From NCBI GenBank assembly GCA_033030425.1, contig JAUFSD010000015.1:124001-188000 (forward strand): 64,000 bases of DNA, written 5' to 3'. A program made the translations under genes and the position numbers. Positions 22,753 through 36,400 of the stretch are shown here, piece after piece (positions within the stretch are counted from its first letter, which is position 1; every line of letters begins with the position of its first letter). Below the pieces are notes generated by a model. It saw only the letters and a program-made list of their open reading frames with translations, did no database searches and was not told where the DNA came from. Source of the stretch: Verpa conica. Its lineage: Eukaryota; Ascomycota; Pezizomycetes; Pezizales; Morchellaceae.

Positions 22753-25700
22753 TCAGCGCCCCACTGGATTCTTAGTTAGTAAATTTACGATAATCAGGTA
22801 TATATTGATTAATGACTTACCCTCCATGCACCAAGGTTCATTTCTACCGGTATTCTCCCATGGAATCCTGCGTGCTGCTGAGCCTGCCTCCAGCGGTGCT
22901 CCGTTAGGCCAGCCCCGCCAGCTGAGGGCCTACGCGTAAATGTACTTTCTGTTCCCAACCTGCTTTCTGTTCCCAACCTGCTTTCTGTTCCCAATCTGCT
23001 TTCTGTCCCTAGTCTGCTTTCTGTGCCAAGTCTGCTTTCCGTTCCTACACGGCTTTCTGTCCCTACTCTGCTCATCCGGCTAACCGTTGACGGTGTATGA
23101 GCTGGATACTCTGTAACGTGATCATGTTCGCCCCTCCTCCGTCTCGGAATTCTTTCAGTACGAGAGCGTCGGAGTTCCGGCATACCAGGCGTGAAGGTTC
23201 GCAAAGGCTCGTGTGGAGATGGTAGAGGAGGAGCAACTGGCTCCGGATCCTCTAAATCAATCCCACGTAGGTATTCCTGAATATTGGCTTGTTGGGCTCC
23301 GCTGAGGTATCTGCTTGGAGTAATGGCAGAACGCTGTCGAGATCCTACCTGGGCAGGTTGGGCTCTAGCCTCCGGGGCTGTCTCAGTGCGAGTAGGTCTA
23401 GGACGCTGGGGAGTTCTGCTTCGCTCTTCAAGTTCCTCGAATTCCTGCATGAGATTGGATATATTCTCTCGAATCTCTTCTCGGCTTCGTGTTCTGGGCG
23501 CAGTCCTGACAACCGACTCGGTCCGCCTACGCTCCAACCGTGGCTGAGGGGTTCCACGTGGTTGTGGGGTTGCACGTGTAGCTGTCTCAACGTAGTCGGC
23601 TGCAATTCGGCGAATGCCATCTCTCAGCCCAGACCCGATAGTTCCCAAAGCCGCCAAGGGATCGATCTGAATTGGGCTGGGTAGGTAGTACTCGTCATCG
23701 GTACGGAGTCCAGGGGATAGAGGCCCGTCTTCTTGTGCCAATTGCCTGGCAAGTTCCTCATCTTGACGCATCTGCTCCGCACGGGCTCTTGCCCTTTGTT
23801 CTCGTCGTTCAGCGACATTAGCAGGAATTGCGGGTGCAGGCTCGTTATTATTCCAGATAGGGACAACGTAGTCGTCATCCTCTTCAGGCTCATAGTTGAA
23901 CCAAGGGCACTTGCAGGTCTTCCACTTGTCTCCGCAGACGTAACAAAACTCGGCGGTACAACGACAGCTAACCCACATCTTATGATTAGTATTTTCCATT
24001 TAAGGTTGAGATTTTGACTCACGTCATATGATTGCACCCTCTTTCCAGCTCCACCATCGCTCTGCAGCTATAACATCTCTGGAACTTATTCTTCTTTGCT
24101 ATCTCGATAAATTTCATTAATTCCTCGTCTTTCGGGCACTCCCCGTCACCATGTGCTTTACCATTGCACATGGCGCATACTTTTGTTCTGCATTGGGAGC
24201 ATCTGCCGATATTATTCTGGATTTCTTTGGGCTGTATCCATTCACCACAATTTGGTTTGGGGCAATAGATACGATTTGATGTGGTGTATTCAATATATTT
24301 CTTGTTCCAGAGCTTCTTTGTCTGATAATTGAGAAGCTTATCAACATGCTTCAGTGGAACATGTTCCTCTGTGCAGCACTTTGGTGGCATATGTGCAGGA
24401 TCGGTCAAGGAGAGTGTGAATATCCGTTTTAGACAGTCGTTGCACCAATAGTGTCCGCAGGAAAGCTTTGCCGCCTCTTTCACTGGGATATCGTCGGCAA
24501 GACAGGTGACGCATTCCACGCTTTATCTGAGTGTTAACCAATTGATCAAGATCTACCGCCGAATGGATGAGCTGGACTTACAGTTTTTCTGGCTTTTTCT
24601 CAATAACGAAACCCAGTACGGGCTTCCCCTTATTCCCTGATCCAGCCTCTGCCCTCACTCTCTCTTTTGGCCCAACAACTGTTTCATCTTCACTCTCTAC
24701 CCTCCTCCCTGCTGACCCCGTCGCAACATCCTCACGAACTTTCTGTAGTGGTACAATCGTAATTTTCTCCAATTTCTCCTTTTTCTCCCGCTTTCTCAAA
24801 CAGCGTACACATTTAGAGCGAGCTTCGGGAGTCGAATGATCGTGTTGGTCGCGGTGACGGTGGCGTTCTTTTGTTGATTCTTTCGCCACAGGTTTTTCTT
24901 GGGGTCTCATCAGCACTGTACTTTTGCTTCTTTTGATTGTTAGTTTTGGCCGTCCATCGCTGGGCCGCCTAGAGATCAGCGACTTCGATCTTCTGTGATT
25001 AGAATAAGAATTAGATCGCAACTCTTAGGGCACAAGGTACTCAAGCAATCAGAATGAAAACTAACCCAATCCCACTGATCAATTGTTCGACTGTTATCTT
25101 TGGTGTCTTCTCCTTGATTCCAAGTACACTTCTTTGCGCCTTCTCCTCTCTCTGCTGCCGTCGCTCCTGCCTTTCCCTCCTCCGCTCAGCCTTCTCAGCC
25201 TCCTCCTGGGCCTCTCTCGCTTTCCTTTCCTCTCTCTCAGCCCTACGCTTCCTCCGCGCTGCCCTCCTCTGTTCTCGCTCATCCGGGTCCTCATTCTTGT
25301 GCGAAGACTTTTCCTTCTTCTCCGACTTTGATCTTTTTCTTTCCTTCACAGGAGCTGCAATAATGGTACCAGCCATCTCCCGGCCCAACGATCTTCCCCT
25401 CTCCTCGAGATTCTTCTCCTCCTCTCCGTTATCGCTGAGGTATCCCTGATCAGTAAAATATGTGGCCGCCCCGAGCGATACCTTGCTGTCAGTGCCTTCC
25501 GAGAATCTAGGCGATGCCCGTCTCGAAGGATACGATTCGGCTTCGTGGTTCCTACAGGCGAAGAACAGCAGTTGCGCGGGTCCGTGATTGTGGTCGAGGG
25601 AAACGTCTGAGAGATAACCCCCGCTGCTGTCGCTGTCACCCACACCTTCAGAAAATTCGTGAAGCTCACTGGCACCAATCCCTACGCTACCAGCGTCCAG

Positions 25701-25949
25701 GCTGCTCCTCCTCAAGAAATAGTCGAGCTCGAATTGAGCGAGCTCGTTGTGGTCGGGCTGCAATACGCTGCCTAGGTCACGAATAACCCTTTTGGCGGAA
25801 TCGTAAAAGGCATCCAGCTCACAGCTCCACTTGGGCCACTGCCAACTGAACGCGGTGTGGTTGGAAAACGTGGTGGCTGACGAGTGGGAGCCGTTGGCTA
25901 AATAAACGGATGGCAACAGGGGGGACTGCAGAGCAACGCGATTCGACAT
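22753..25949 (-). CDS. RBR-type (RING-IBR-RING) E3 ubiquitin ligase
   Basis: Minus-strand exons 25949-25066, 24992-24582, 24520-24023, 23967-22821, and probably 22770-22753; about 985 residues. The N-terminal 430 residues are low-complexity and basic, with an Arg/Glu coiled coil (REQRRAARRKRRAEREERK). RING1 begins ECVTCLADDIP...CGHYWCNDCLK, the IBR is CPKPNCGEWIQ...CSQCRTKVCAMC, and RING2 is CYSCRAMVELERGCNHMTC followed by CRCTAEFCYVCGDKWKTCKC. The Cys of HMTC aligns with the catalytic thioester Cys of RBR ligases. The 24022-23968 intron splits this motif and splicing restores it, using GGGTTAG as acceptor rather than the nearer ATAAG. The C-terminal half is disordered, with seven hexapeptide repeats. 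Without the last splice the protein ends five codons later, at 22809. Confidence 0.88.
22945..23070 (-). repeat. 18-bp tandem repeat coding a hexapeptide x7
   Basis: Seven contiguous 18-base units inside the RBR gene encode R(V/L)GTES-type hexapeptides. Units at the 3' coding end are nearly identical and upstream ones diverge, as expected for slippage or unequal exchange. The frame is kept throughout, so copy number can vary without breaking the protein. Confidence 0.9.
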
Positions 25950-28900
25950 ATTGTGAGACAACTCAAGAATTACTTGGGCGGAAACCTCAATATCACTGGA
26001 TGGGACTTATCCAAGGTCACACACTATTGGATAGGAATCATCAGCAAGTCAATGGAGCGTCACAAAGGCGCTGGGGGAATAACTGACCACTTGCCCCGTG
26101 AAATCGGAGTTTTGCTTTGTATCTCGATAGAAAGAGGAAAAATTGTTTTAGAATATTTTGTTTTTTTTCTACTTTCTCTCTCTCTTTTTCTCTTCCTTGT
26201 GAGACCTGCTTGATACAAGGTTAAGTAAATGTCGATACTTATAAATTATCGGGATATAGAGCAAATAAATCGGATTGGAGGTAGAGATCACTGATGCTTT
26301 CCGCTTTACTCAAACAACGGTCCTCCATCACGGGGGATGGACGTATGGTGATTCTTATTGTTGCGGTAGTTCCGGTATCCAGCGAACAACACGAGGTTAA
26401 AGCTGACCCTGAGAAAAAAACAGCACACGCTGAGTTGGCCTGCATGCGGAAGAGTGGCAGCAGGGGGTAGTTGACCCCGCCAGTAACAGCCCCAACGGTC
26501 TCAAGAGGGACATGAGCCTCCAACAGGTGCCGCACTTCCTAGGTGACGATGGGTGTGATGAATGTACCTGTAGCCGCCGCTTGACTCCTTTGCTTTATCG
26601 CTAGAAACAATCAACTATACTAATCGTTCCAGAGTAGTGATTCGCCCCCACCTTGAGAGATGACCAGCCGAATAGGCACAGGTACATCAATACCACCTGC
26701 AAGAAGGAAAGAAAAATGTCTTCATCTTGGATTACGACGAGATAATTGGTGTCTTACCTAGCTATCATTTGCAGTTTTGGGGGGCCCTGTTCTCCTGTTT
26801 CCAAATTTTTAACCTCCAATTATATAAACATCTCAATATTACAACTAAAATGTAGTCCTCGGAATGACAAAAAAATCCGCCTAGTCCTAAATTTGGCATA
26901 GAAATCACCATGGGCAGACTCGATGGCGAAACCATAATCCAATGCCATTGCAATTACAACTTTCTGTGCGAATAAAACAGAAACGTGTATACTGAACTAC
27001 GGATTCCAACTGAGTTCATCTTTACTCGCATGAAACCAGCAAATGTAAATACGTGGGAGAGGATCTTCCACGCAATTCTATAGAGTACAATTGAACAATT
27101 AGCAAATGTAATTACTCTTTTCTTTTTCACCTCGTGTTGAGAGTAAGGCGGAGTTCCACTGTAATATCTATCAAGCTATAAATTCACCTAAGAATTACTT
27201 TTCCAGAGAACAGGAAGCAGCCTGGTAATGATACAATCGGGCATGTGGACGAGGCTTCGGAGAGTTACTACGGAGATCTTCAAGCCGTTTTTCTATGTTG
27301 TTGCAGTCTCTTGTGAAATACCATCATGCCCAAGCTCATCATCGTGCCTCAAAAATAAAAGCCATTTCTACATACCGTTGCGGGATGGACTGTCGATTAA
27401 TGCCGGTACCACCAACCAATCGGCCCCCCCTGCACGGGTCCAAAGAAGGCGCCACAGAAAAAAAGGTACAGGTAACCAGCGCTACTGGAGCCACATCATC
27501 GGTTGCGGTCCGGCCCCGCAGCGGGAATTTTATGTCAGTCTGCCCCGGAATGGACGACATGAATTCTGCAAGTCGACTGGGGACAGCGACGGTAAAGATA
27601 CACCATCTTCGTCTAGCGGGTGCTTTTTCTTCCTTTCTTTCCTTTTCTTTCCTGTCGGGAGTTTCCAGGTAAACCACGTTTGTGTTTGTCCCGTAGCGAG
27701 GTGGCGGCATGCTGCAAGCTGCGCACTCTACCCGTAGTTGGCTAGATACATGTCCAGTGGGAATCACCGCAACCGCTGGGCTGATAAAAAACCAGACCTT
27801 CTTTATTCAACTCGGGCGGGCATCATGAGAGATAACGTCGAGGCTGTAGTCCTTCGTATCATCGGACTTGGCAACAGGGTCGAGTGACGGACTATGATAC
27901 CCGACTTTACGTAGATGAAGTGGTCTGCAGGCGAGATGCATCTTCCCCACGTTCGTATGATGCGATCGATCTAATGAGTACCGATGCCATTGTCCCCTCG
28001 GGGTGATGAGGTGTGGGATCAGGTAATATCCGGCTCCTCGGGTCTTTTCATGTCTGCTTTTCCTCTATGACGACATTGCCAGGTACCATTCCATGTGCTG
28101 TCTGAGTAGTCGTACTTGGGTACAAGACATGGCCCGAACACTCCGATATACTACAGAGTCCTTTCCAGGCCGTAACGTATAACTACCTTGCAGGCCGACA
28201 CTTACTCGACTTCTGCTTTTGTAGATTAGAGCCTTCTGCAAGGGCAGATATGCAGGTGGCAGGCTAATAAACAGGTGAGACATGTCATGTAGATCTGTAA
28301 GAGTCTGCGGGAGAATTAAATAGGCCATGGATATACCCTTTAGAGATGAAAGCCTTCTATGGAGTGGAAGGGAGAGCCTTGCTTATAGGGATGCAGGTGT
28401 ATGCAGAGGGGTGTTGATCATTTTAGAGTGGTACTAATTTTCGCGGCAGCCTAGGTAATAACTGATTGACTGGAGAGTTGAACTGCCAGAAACTTCCAGA
28501 CTTAGATTGGATTGAGGTGGTAAATTCCGTGAAAACATTCCAGAAGTTTTTTGTGACGACATAAATGAAATTGAGAACTGCACGTATTAGTTATGCTATC
28601 ACTCCTACCAAAGTGTTAGGTAGTACTGTTCCTAGAAAATAGTCATTAATTTTACCACCGGGAAACATAGTCTTTCAAAATCCATGACTATTAGAAGAAA
28701 CTAAACCGCCGCACCTCAGAACAATAGCCAATAGGTCGTTGCTATAGGAAGGCCACTAAGTAGTTATTGCCTAATAACTTACCCCCATTCAAATTCTAAT
28801 ATTCACGTCATCCACGGCACCAACAGCCGTAAAGTGCTCTACACATCCACTCAACCCACCACGATGAACCACACAAGCGCTGAATCCTCTCCCAATCGGA

Positions 28901-29895
28901 TATATGCGGGTAAAAAGATCAGCGCATGGAGGAATCGAGATTAACTGCAGGGACTGATGAGCTAGGAAGTATCCCCCGAGAGGGTAGACTTTTTTTAAAT
29001 CCACGTTGACAGGTCTTGGTCAGGGCCTGGGCCCTGAATGAGAGGAAGTATTCCTGATTGGAGCAGCAATATGACTGTTGTTTGGGCCAATAAGATGTGG
29101 TATCGGTAGAGTGGTAGGAGTTGAGTCATGAGCCATCACTCTACATGTATAATGGTGAGATTTGATTTTTGTTGAATTGATGACGAGGAACTTGGAAGTA
29201 GGTGTATATGAAGCTCAATATGGAACATTATTTGTACTTGTATTCCGATAGACGGCTTAATATGCCCAGACGTAGCTAGAAACTCCGTATGCTCATACTC
29301 GGAATGATGTTAACTCAAGACATACGTTAATGTTGACGTAACTAGGAGGCATACGCGTACGAGACAGTATAGTTCCTATGTCTGACTTAGGTTTGGGTTC
29401 CTTCTATCCGGCACTAGAGCGTAGTGGTAGTGTGTTGGGGTTACTTCTAAAGTATCTCGGGCTTGAACTACGGGATATTGCTTGCGTGTCTAGTCCGAAA
29501 TCTAGGCGAATCTGAGTCTTGGTAGTAGGTAAGGGAATAGATGAAAGGGGTAATAGATGAAGAGGACAGGTATAAGTATAGGAGGATAGTAATGGATACA
29601 ATGAGGGCAGGAGATGGGATATCGACCCTTGTCAACAAGATAGTTTGGATACTACCTATGAAGATACTATAAGACAAGATAAGCAAACAGGGACGGAATT
29701 TAAAAGAGTCTCAAAGGGAGAGGATGGGGATACTTCTTCGAGGTTTTCATATTATGAATCCTTCATAGGCGGGAATTGAAGGTTCATAGATGCGACTGAG
29801 GACTTAGAAGGTGATGTCAGGTGATGACAGGCGCGCTATCCTACAGGTCAGGCTGTGTCCCCTAGAAATAAAGGCTACACTATCAGTGAAGGTTA

Positions 29896-29911
29896 CTACA
29901 TGTACATGTAG
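29896..29911. repeat. 16-bp perfect palindrome
   Basis: CTACATGTACATGTAG reads the same on both strands. Related ACATGTA words recur near 30278, 30322 and 38553. Possible dimeric factor site; no function shown. Confidence 0.6.
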
Positions 29912-30814
29912 CCGCCTAGGATCAAAATTACTGGTATGCACCCGCCCCGTCCGTTAGTCATTCACAATCAATCACTCGATACAGAAAATCTTAGCTAAGC
30001 CACAAAGTTTATTCTGCGAAGTTGACACCTAAGTTCTATTTACTCGCTCTCTATCAATAAACTTGTGCACTTTCCCTGTCGACTATCATAGATAGCAGAC
30101 GCAGTCAGCCCCAGGTGAATCGCTTGGTAACGCAAATAAGTAAGCGAGCATGCAGTCAACGCATGAAGTTTAAGCAGTAAGATTTTAATCTCCAGACCAT
30201 TGCTTTTGTTTTTTACGTTTGAGATTGCGCCGCTGAATCTTTCTAACATGACATGACATTATGAATTGCCTGCAAAGATACATGTACTTGTGTCATGACA
30301 TCGTTTGAAGCGATGTAAGATACATGTACTTATGTAAGTTCTTAGAAATAGCCTATCCAAGGCATGGCGTGAGTTTGAATTTAAAGATTTGTTTCCCAGG
30401 GAAGCTACATGCGAAACGAGGGGATTACCGCCAGCTCACACATTCTGGGGGTGGGAAGGGTCCTTTCTCGCCACAGAGGGAAGCGCTTGGCGGTTCGGAG
30501 AAATCAAGGAACATCGAATCTCGATCGCAACTGTTCAAAGGCCCGCGGAGCTGCACCCTGCCTGGCACCCTTCCTCCTATATCGTGGGAAAGTCTGTTGC
30601 ACCCATCTTTAACTCGACCTCCATCCATCACGCCCTTACCTCTTAGTCTATTTAAGGAAGCAGTGACTAAACGCGTGGACCTTCGCGGTAAGCTCATATC
30701 TCCCGCCAAGAATACACCTTCCCAGAAACACCACTCTTGGTGCCCCCCCTTTGTCTCGTAGAAACGCCCATTTGCAGCATCAGGAAGAGAGTCTTTTCTG
30801 TTTTAACCTCCCTT

Positions 30815-30990
30815 CTTCTCATTCATCCGTTCATCCATTCATCCATCCTTTCCCTTCTTTCCTTCCTTCACATGCGTGTTGCCCATCCTTAACCTCATCG
30901 ATCCCTTCTTCGCTGGCTGATCCACTCCTTTCCCGTCCCTTCTACCGTGCTTCTTCGATTCCTTCTTCGTCCCTCAGTACCATCACCCAT
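30815..30990 (+). promoter_or_regulatory. Pyrimidine-rich promoter/5' UTR tract
   Basis: A C/T-rich run with CATC-type tetranucleotide repeats (CATTCATCCATCC) precedes the ATG at 31096 by 100-280 bases. CT-rich tracts of this kind mark transcription starts of well-expressed genes in filamentous fungi. Confidence 0.45.
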
Positions 30991-31095
30991 CATTCATTCT
31001 TCAATCACTTATACGTAGCAGTCAATCAATCGCTTTGCCCAATAACAAAAACCTCCTGCTGCTCAGCATCACCATCAGTGGTGAATCTGTAGAGC

Positions 31096-31941
31096 ATGGC
31101 ACCTAGACCAGCTCCTGAAGACGCCCCTGTTCAACCGCCCTACGGTGCTACTCATCCCCCATCTATATGGCATGAGAAAGTTGAGGGCATTCCCGTCCCT
31201 GGCATTATAGCTATCGCTATAGTTGTCGTGCTTTTTCTTGCATTGATTGCCTGGATTGTTCGTGCTCCCCCTTTCTCTCTATCCATCCAACCTAATCCCT
31301 ACAAGCTCACCCGGGCTGGTCAAGGGTTTGAACCATTGGTGGTAATGGTGATGGTCGATGCTTACTGGAACTCTTAACAGGTATACACCCAGCTCCGAGC
31401 TCGCCGTCTCGGCCTCCCCGCTCCCAGCTGGCGGACCTATGTCCCCTTTGTTAAAAACAACAAGCGTTCAGCCCCATCCTCTTATGAGCCTGCTCGTGGA
31501 GGTGCCGGCTTCGTCGGTGCAGTCAAGGGTGTTTTCGGTGCCGGAAACACCGGTTACTCCGGTACTAACACCCGCTCTGCACGGACCCGTGGGGCTCTAG
31601 ACCCCGATGAAGCGTGGAATTCCCGGATAGATACTGAAGAGGATATTTCATACACTGGTGGCGGATACGGGCAACGTTCGCAATCCGACAATAGAGGGCG
31701 TTATGTAGAGGCACATCAGATGCAGGGGCATCATGAGGAACCAGAGAGGGGCAGGAGTCGAAGTCGGGATCCCCCAAGGGGGGGAGTGCCGCCGCCGTAT
31801 CCCGTTGATGATTCGATGAATCCCTTTGCAGGAGATATCCGGAGACCTGAGAGTGAAGGATTCGTTGGGAATAATGTGAAGGGTGGACGACCAAGCGTGG
31901 ATAGTGAGAGGAGGAGTGTTTTCAGGGAGAGCATCACCTAA
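31096..31941 (+). CDS. Conserved fungal single-pass membrane protein
   Basis: Two exons (31096-31257 and 31381-31941), 240 residues. A short Pro-rich N-terminus (about 30 residues, no signal peptide) precedes one strong membrane helix, PGIIAIAIVVVLFLALIAWI. The splice then reads directly into VYTQLRARRLGLPAPSWRTY, a juxtamembrane motif I recognise from a widespread uncharacterised Pezizomycotina family, as is LDPDEAWNSRI further on. The remaining cytoplasmic tail is disordered, Arg/Ser/Pro-rich and full of potential phosphosites (RGRSRSRDPP). Donor GTTCGT is weak, but the join is supported by the conserved motif and by phase. Function unknown; a membrane-anchored scaffold is a guess. Confidence 0.75.
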
Positions 31942-33446
31942 ATGCCTGGGGCATATATGAATAGGGGATTGCAAGAGTAGGAATGAGGTGGGCAGGGCCG
32001 GGCCCCAGAAGTGGTGGAGTTGTGTTGAAAAGGGGTGAATAGTGGGGTGGATCGGGAGGAGGAAGCCTAGTAGCGTGCTTGGTGGATAGTCCTTACAGAA
32101 AATTATTCCCTTTTCTATCTCATTTTCTATTGTCTATTTCCTTCGTTCACAAGGATCAGCGGGAGCTAGATATCGGGCTGGGGTTTTCTATTTTGATTTG
32201 CCATTTTGGTTTGCGTGGCGTGGGATAGGTCCGTTTGTACTTCTGCAAGTAACCCAGCCTGCTGGTTGCGGAGGCTTGGCTTAGCTTGTTTAGAGTAATG
32301 TTTTGTTCCTTTTTATTTCTATACTCTGATTTTTAAGGGGGGTAAATACACATACACTGAAAATTTCCTTTGTGTCCTTTTTGCTCTGCTCTATATCTAC
32401 TTAACTATCACCGTGGATTTCTTTTCTTTCGTCTCAAGTAGCCGGCCGCTGGTTCTTTTACGGGAAAAATATATTGAATGCTGATCTAAATTGACTTCTG
32501 TTGATTTCTCCCTATAATCTTCATAGTGCCCTTGATCAGGTGACTTAGCGTTTAGCCCTGATTCCTGATTACGTCCCCTAGAGTAGGCGGGATGAAACGT
32601 CTCCCAAGACGCCAACCAGAAAAAAATCTCGTGGCACTGTATCTACCCAGACACCGGCTCTCTCGGGTTTACTTTTTCTCATAGTAAAACATTTCTATAC
32701 ATTTGCTTTTTCCTATTACTAGCTAGCGCTACATACATTGACGATCCAGGTCAAGCTCCATTTGGTCTTGGCACTTACGGGAACAGGAACGATTATTTAT
32801 AGAAAAACCTGGGTTGAATCACGGACCTTCCCCGGAGGAGGGGTGATCCGGGGAAGGGAGGCCGGGTGCGTTCATATATAAAGATTATATTGCAGGGTTA
32901 ATTTTATTTGTTAGAACTGGTAGGGACGGGGTCTATTCTTTTTTATTCTTGGTAGATGCCCGTTCTTTGGATCTTGGGTTTGTATTAGTGTTTTTATTAT
33001 ATTGGGTTAGGTGGGTGGCTCCTTCGTTGTGTATTTGGGCTTCTAGAACTTATGTTTAAAAAATAAAATACAAGCTTATCTGAAGTAAAAGATGCTGAAT
33101 TGATTGTCTAAAAGAGATAGAGATCTATCGATATATGCTCCAAAAGAGAAAACCCTATAGAAAATAGAGATACACATGACTCATATATGAAACCGCACAT
33201 CAGCTATCCTTATTAGGAAGCATCTACAACATTATCAACCGTCGAGATATATCAGTCCAATACTTATGAATAATAAACTCAAACAACTATCCACCCTATA
33301 AAATCAACATGAGTGCGTGAAACAAGACTTTTATTTAGACCACGATAGGAGACATGTTAAATCCTCCCTCAGCTTCAATTATCCGATTCGCCGCACAAAT
33401 TATGGTTGTTCGGTTTCTCCCTTCTAGAAGGTTGGTGGCTTAGTAA
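31942..33446. other. 1.5 kb convergent intergenic region
   Basis: Holds the 3' ends of the membrane-protein gene and of the NLR gene. T-rich and AT-rich; no gene seen. Confidence 0.5.
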
Positions 33447-36400
33447 CTAAAGTATAGACGGTAGGGAAACTACTTTAGGAAAAATCCTACCAGGTGATTG
33501 ACCTAAGTTGCCTCTAGGAGCTTCGGAATCAGTGTACCCTAATTCCCGGACTCTTGCTTCACCACCGGGGACTACAGCCATGGCACTGACAGTATCCAGT
33601 GTATTCGGGTGTTCAGGGCCGAGGACCTTCTTTCTCCCAGAAAGTGCCCGTTCGTACCACTTAAGCGCTCCTTCGTACCATCCTCGCTTACTGTATGCCC
33701 ATGCTATATTATGAATAGTGTCTAGTGTATCCGGGTGGTCCCTTCCTAAGACCTCTCCCCTACTATTAAGTGCCCGTTGGTACCATTCGAATGCTTCGCT
33801 GTACTTTCCTTGGTGATAGTACACCAATGCTATATTGTGAATGGTTTCTAGCGTATGAGGGTGATCGCTACCTAGGGCCTGACTTCTCCCAACAAATAAC
33901 CGTTTGTAGAATATGAGTGCTTTTTTGTGCCTTCCTTGCTGACCATATGACGATGCAATACCGTGGATAGTGTTTAGTGTATAGGGATGCATTTCTCCCA
34001 GTGCCTCTTTTCTTCCATCAAATGCCCTCTCGTACAATTTAAGTGCTTTGTTGTAATTTCCTTGCTGGTAGCACACCAATGCTATATTGTACGTAGTACA
34101 TAGTGTATCAGGGTGATCGCCACCTAGGACACGAATTCTCCCAGAGAGTGCTCGCTCATACAACTTAAGTGCTTCTTCATACTTTCCTTGTTGGTCGTAG
34201 ATCGATGCAATACTGTGAACGGTTTTCAGTGTATCACAGTGGTCACTGCCTAGGACCTCCTCCCTCCCAGCAAGCACTCGTTGGTACTGCTTGAGTGCTT
34301 CGTCGTACTTGTTTTGCAGATAGTACACTGATGCGATACCGTAGATTGTTTTCAGTGTATAGGGGTGTATTTCCCCCAGTAACTCTTGTCCCCCAGAAAG
34401 TGCCCGTTCGTACCACTTAAGTGCTTCGTCATATTTTCCTTGCTTGCCGTGGATCGATGCAATACTGTGAATTGTGTCTAGTGTATCGCGGTGGTCGCTG
34501 CCTAGGATCTTCTTTTTCCCAGAAAGTACTGTTCTGTACCACTGAAGCGCTTGTTTGTACTTTCTTTGCCGATTGTACACCGAAGCAACTCTGTGAGCCG
34601 TGTCCAGTGTATCAGAGTGACTGTAGGATGGAGTCTTCTTCCTCCCTTTATATGCTTTCTCGTACCACTTGAGCGCTTCTTTGTAACTTCCTCGCTGATC
34701 ATACACCAGTGCAATACTGTGGATGGTGGACAGCGTACTAGGGTTAAATTCACCTAAAAGAATCTCTTGTCCTTTAAGCACCCACTGGTAAAGCTCTTCG
34801 GCCTGCGAATATTGGGCGCCCTTATAAGATACTTCAGCCAAGGCTCCAACGTCCTGGAACACACAAGGGTTTGTTTTAGGTATTCCAGTAGCCAAGTAGG
34901 AGTTACGACATATATGGTCGTAGCATCTCTCGATATGTGGCATAAGTCTTCTTTCGAGGCTGTTATAGTATTCTATACTCTGGGTGCTATTGTTGGCCTT
35001 AACTGATCTTACTGCGGCTGCAGTTAATGAAATTGCGTCTAGTGCCATCTTTTTCCTTTCCGTTTTATTTAATCTTTCGCGTAGCCATGAATGCACCAAT
35101 GGATGAATCCAAACCCCACTTCTAGAGTTCCTGCGCTTAAAGAATGAGAGCGAGAAGATACTATCGAGATTATCTATAGAGTCTAGTGTTTTTTTTAGTT
35201 AGTACATACCTAAGGTAGGTAACGGCACAGTAACACACCTATTCCAAGTTCTTTTAGGTAAGATGACAAAAGTTGCTCACAAATGTCCTCATTGTCAAAG
35301 AAGGCACATAAAGAGAGTAGTCTCTGATCAGTAGTTTCGAGGAAACTAAATGATATTTCCCAGATATTCAACATTGTATCATTGTGTGGCCAGTTCCCTG
35401 GTGGGATTTCTCCGGGGGGTCTTGCAGGCCTTTTCTGGAGAAGAAGGATGTATTTGTGGAGATCGACACCTGTAGTGTGGATATAGGCACCTACTTGCTC
35501 AAGGGCAAGTGGAAGGCCGCGAAGTATATTTGTAATAGCAGTAGCCCCATTTTTCTCTGTGGAGGCTCAAGTTTAGAAAGACCAGATGGCTAGATTAACT
35601 CAGAATATTTGTACTCACCACTATCAAAGCTACCTGCTTCCATCTGAGAGGTCTTACGGAGTATTTCAATACCATCTTCCTGCATAACCTCGACTATTTC
35701 AAGATCTTTCCCATGACGTCGAGAAGCGGCTGTTCTGCTTGTAATAAGAATACTTCCCTGGGCCAAAGATTCATTCGGCTGAAATTCCGTTAGGTCTACA
35801 TTCTCCGGGTGGTAGTCATCGATGATCAATAGCCATCCTTGGTTATCCAGAGCCTCTAGCCAGGATTTAGCCGCCTTGATGGCGATTTTTGTTGGAGCTA
35901 TAAGCTCTCCTACTTCGTTAATAGAATTGGGTGGTAGTCCTAATACAGCTGCTATTGTAGAGTACTCTGATTTCTGGAGTGGTTTTTTTGTGAGACCTGC
36001 TACTAATGCCTGGGCAATCTCAAAAAATCCTTTATGTAAGTTTTCTGAAGTTGCGCCGTTAACCCACCAAATAGAGGTGAACTCTTTCGTGTGGGAATAC
36101 GCGTACTCCAGCGCAACTTGCGTCTTTCCAATCCCACAAATTCCATGGAGAACCACAATTCTGAGGTTGGAGACATCCGAATTAGTGCCTTTCAGCTCCT
36201 CGTGGATCTCACAAAGCTCTGGCCGTCGGCCAGTGAAGTTAGGGTTTCTCTGATATGGTAATATCATAAAAGTAGAATATAAAACTTGTGGTGTGTCGGT
36301 AACGCCTAAACATAAGAATTTATACTAATTAGAAATAATCTTCAATATTAACGTTAAGTTACCTACCATCATTCTCTCTAGTCTTCACTAGGCCATCTGT

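Larger units (their letters stand above)
25950..31095. other. 5.1 kb divergent intergenic region without recognisable genes
   Basis: Lies between the RBR gene (-) and the membrane-protein gene (+). Several open frames of 70-170 codons exist but lack domains, codon bias or splice structure. Contains a perfect 16-base palindrome (29896-29911), two copies of GATACATGTACTT near 30276 and 30320 flanking a small hairpin, and a pyrimidine-rich tract at the right end. Confidence 0.45.

Noticed and set aside
22945..23070. Regular 18-base repeats considered as a CRISPR-like or regulatory array
   Set aside because: No spacers; units are contiguous, in frame and encode a hexapeptide in the RBR ligase.
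23968..24022. Acceptor at ATAAG (near 23979) for the RBR catalytic intron
   Set aside because: It would put the downstream exon out of frame with RING2; acceptor GGGTTAG gives HMTCRCTAEFCYVCG.
27228..27767. Overlapping open frames of 125-169 codons on both strands
   Set aside because: GC-richer patch keeps several frames open at once; none shows a domain, signal peptide or codon preference.
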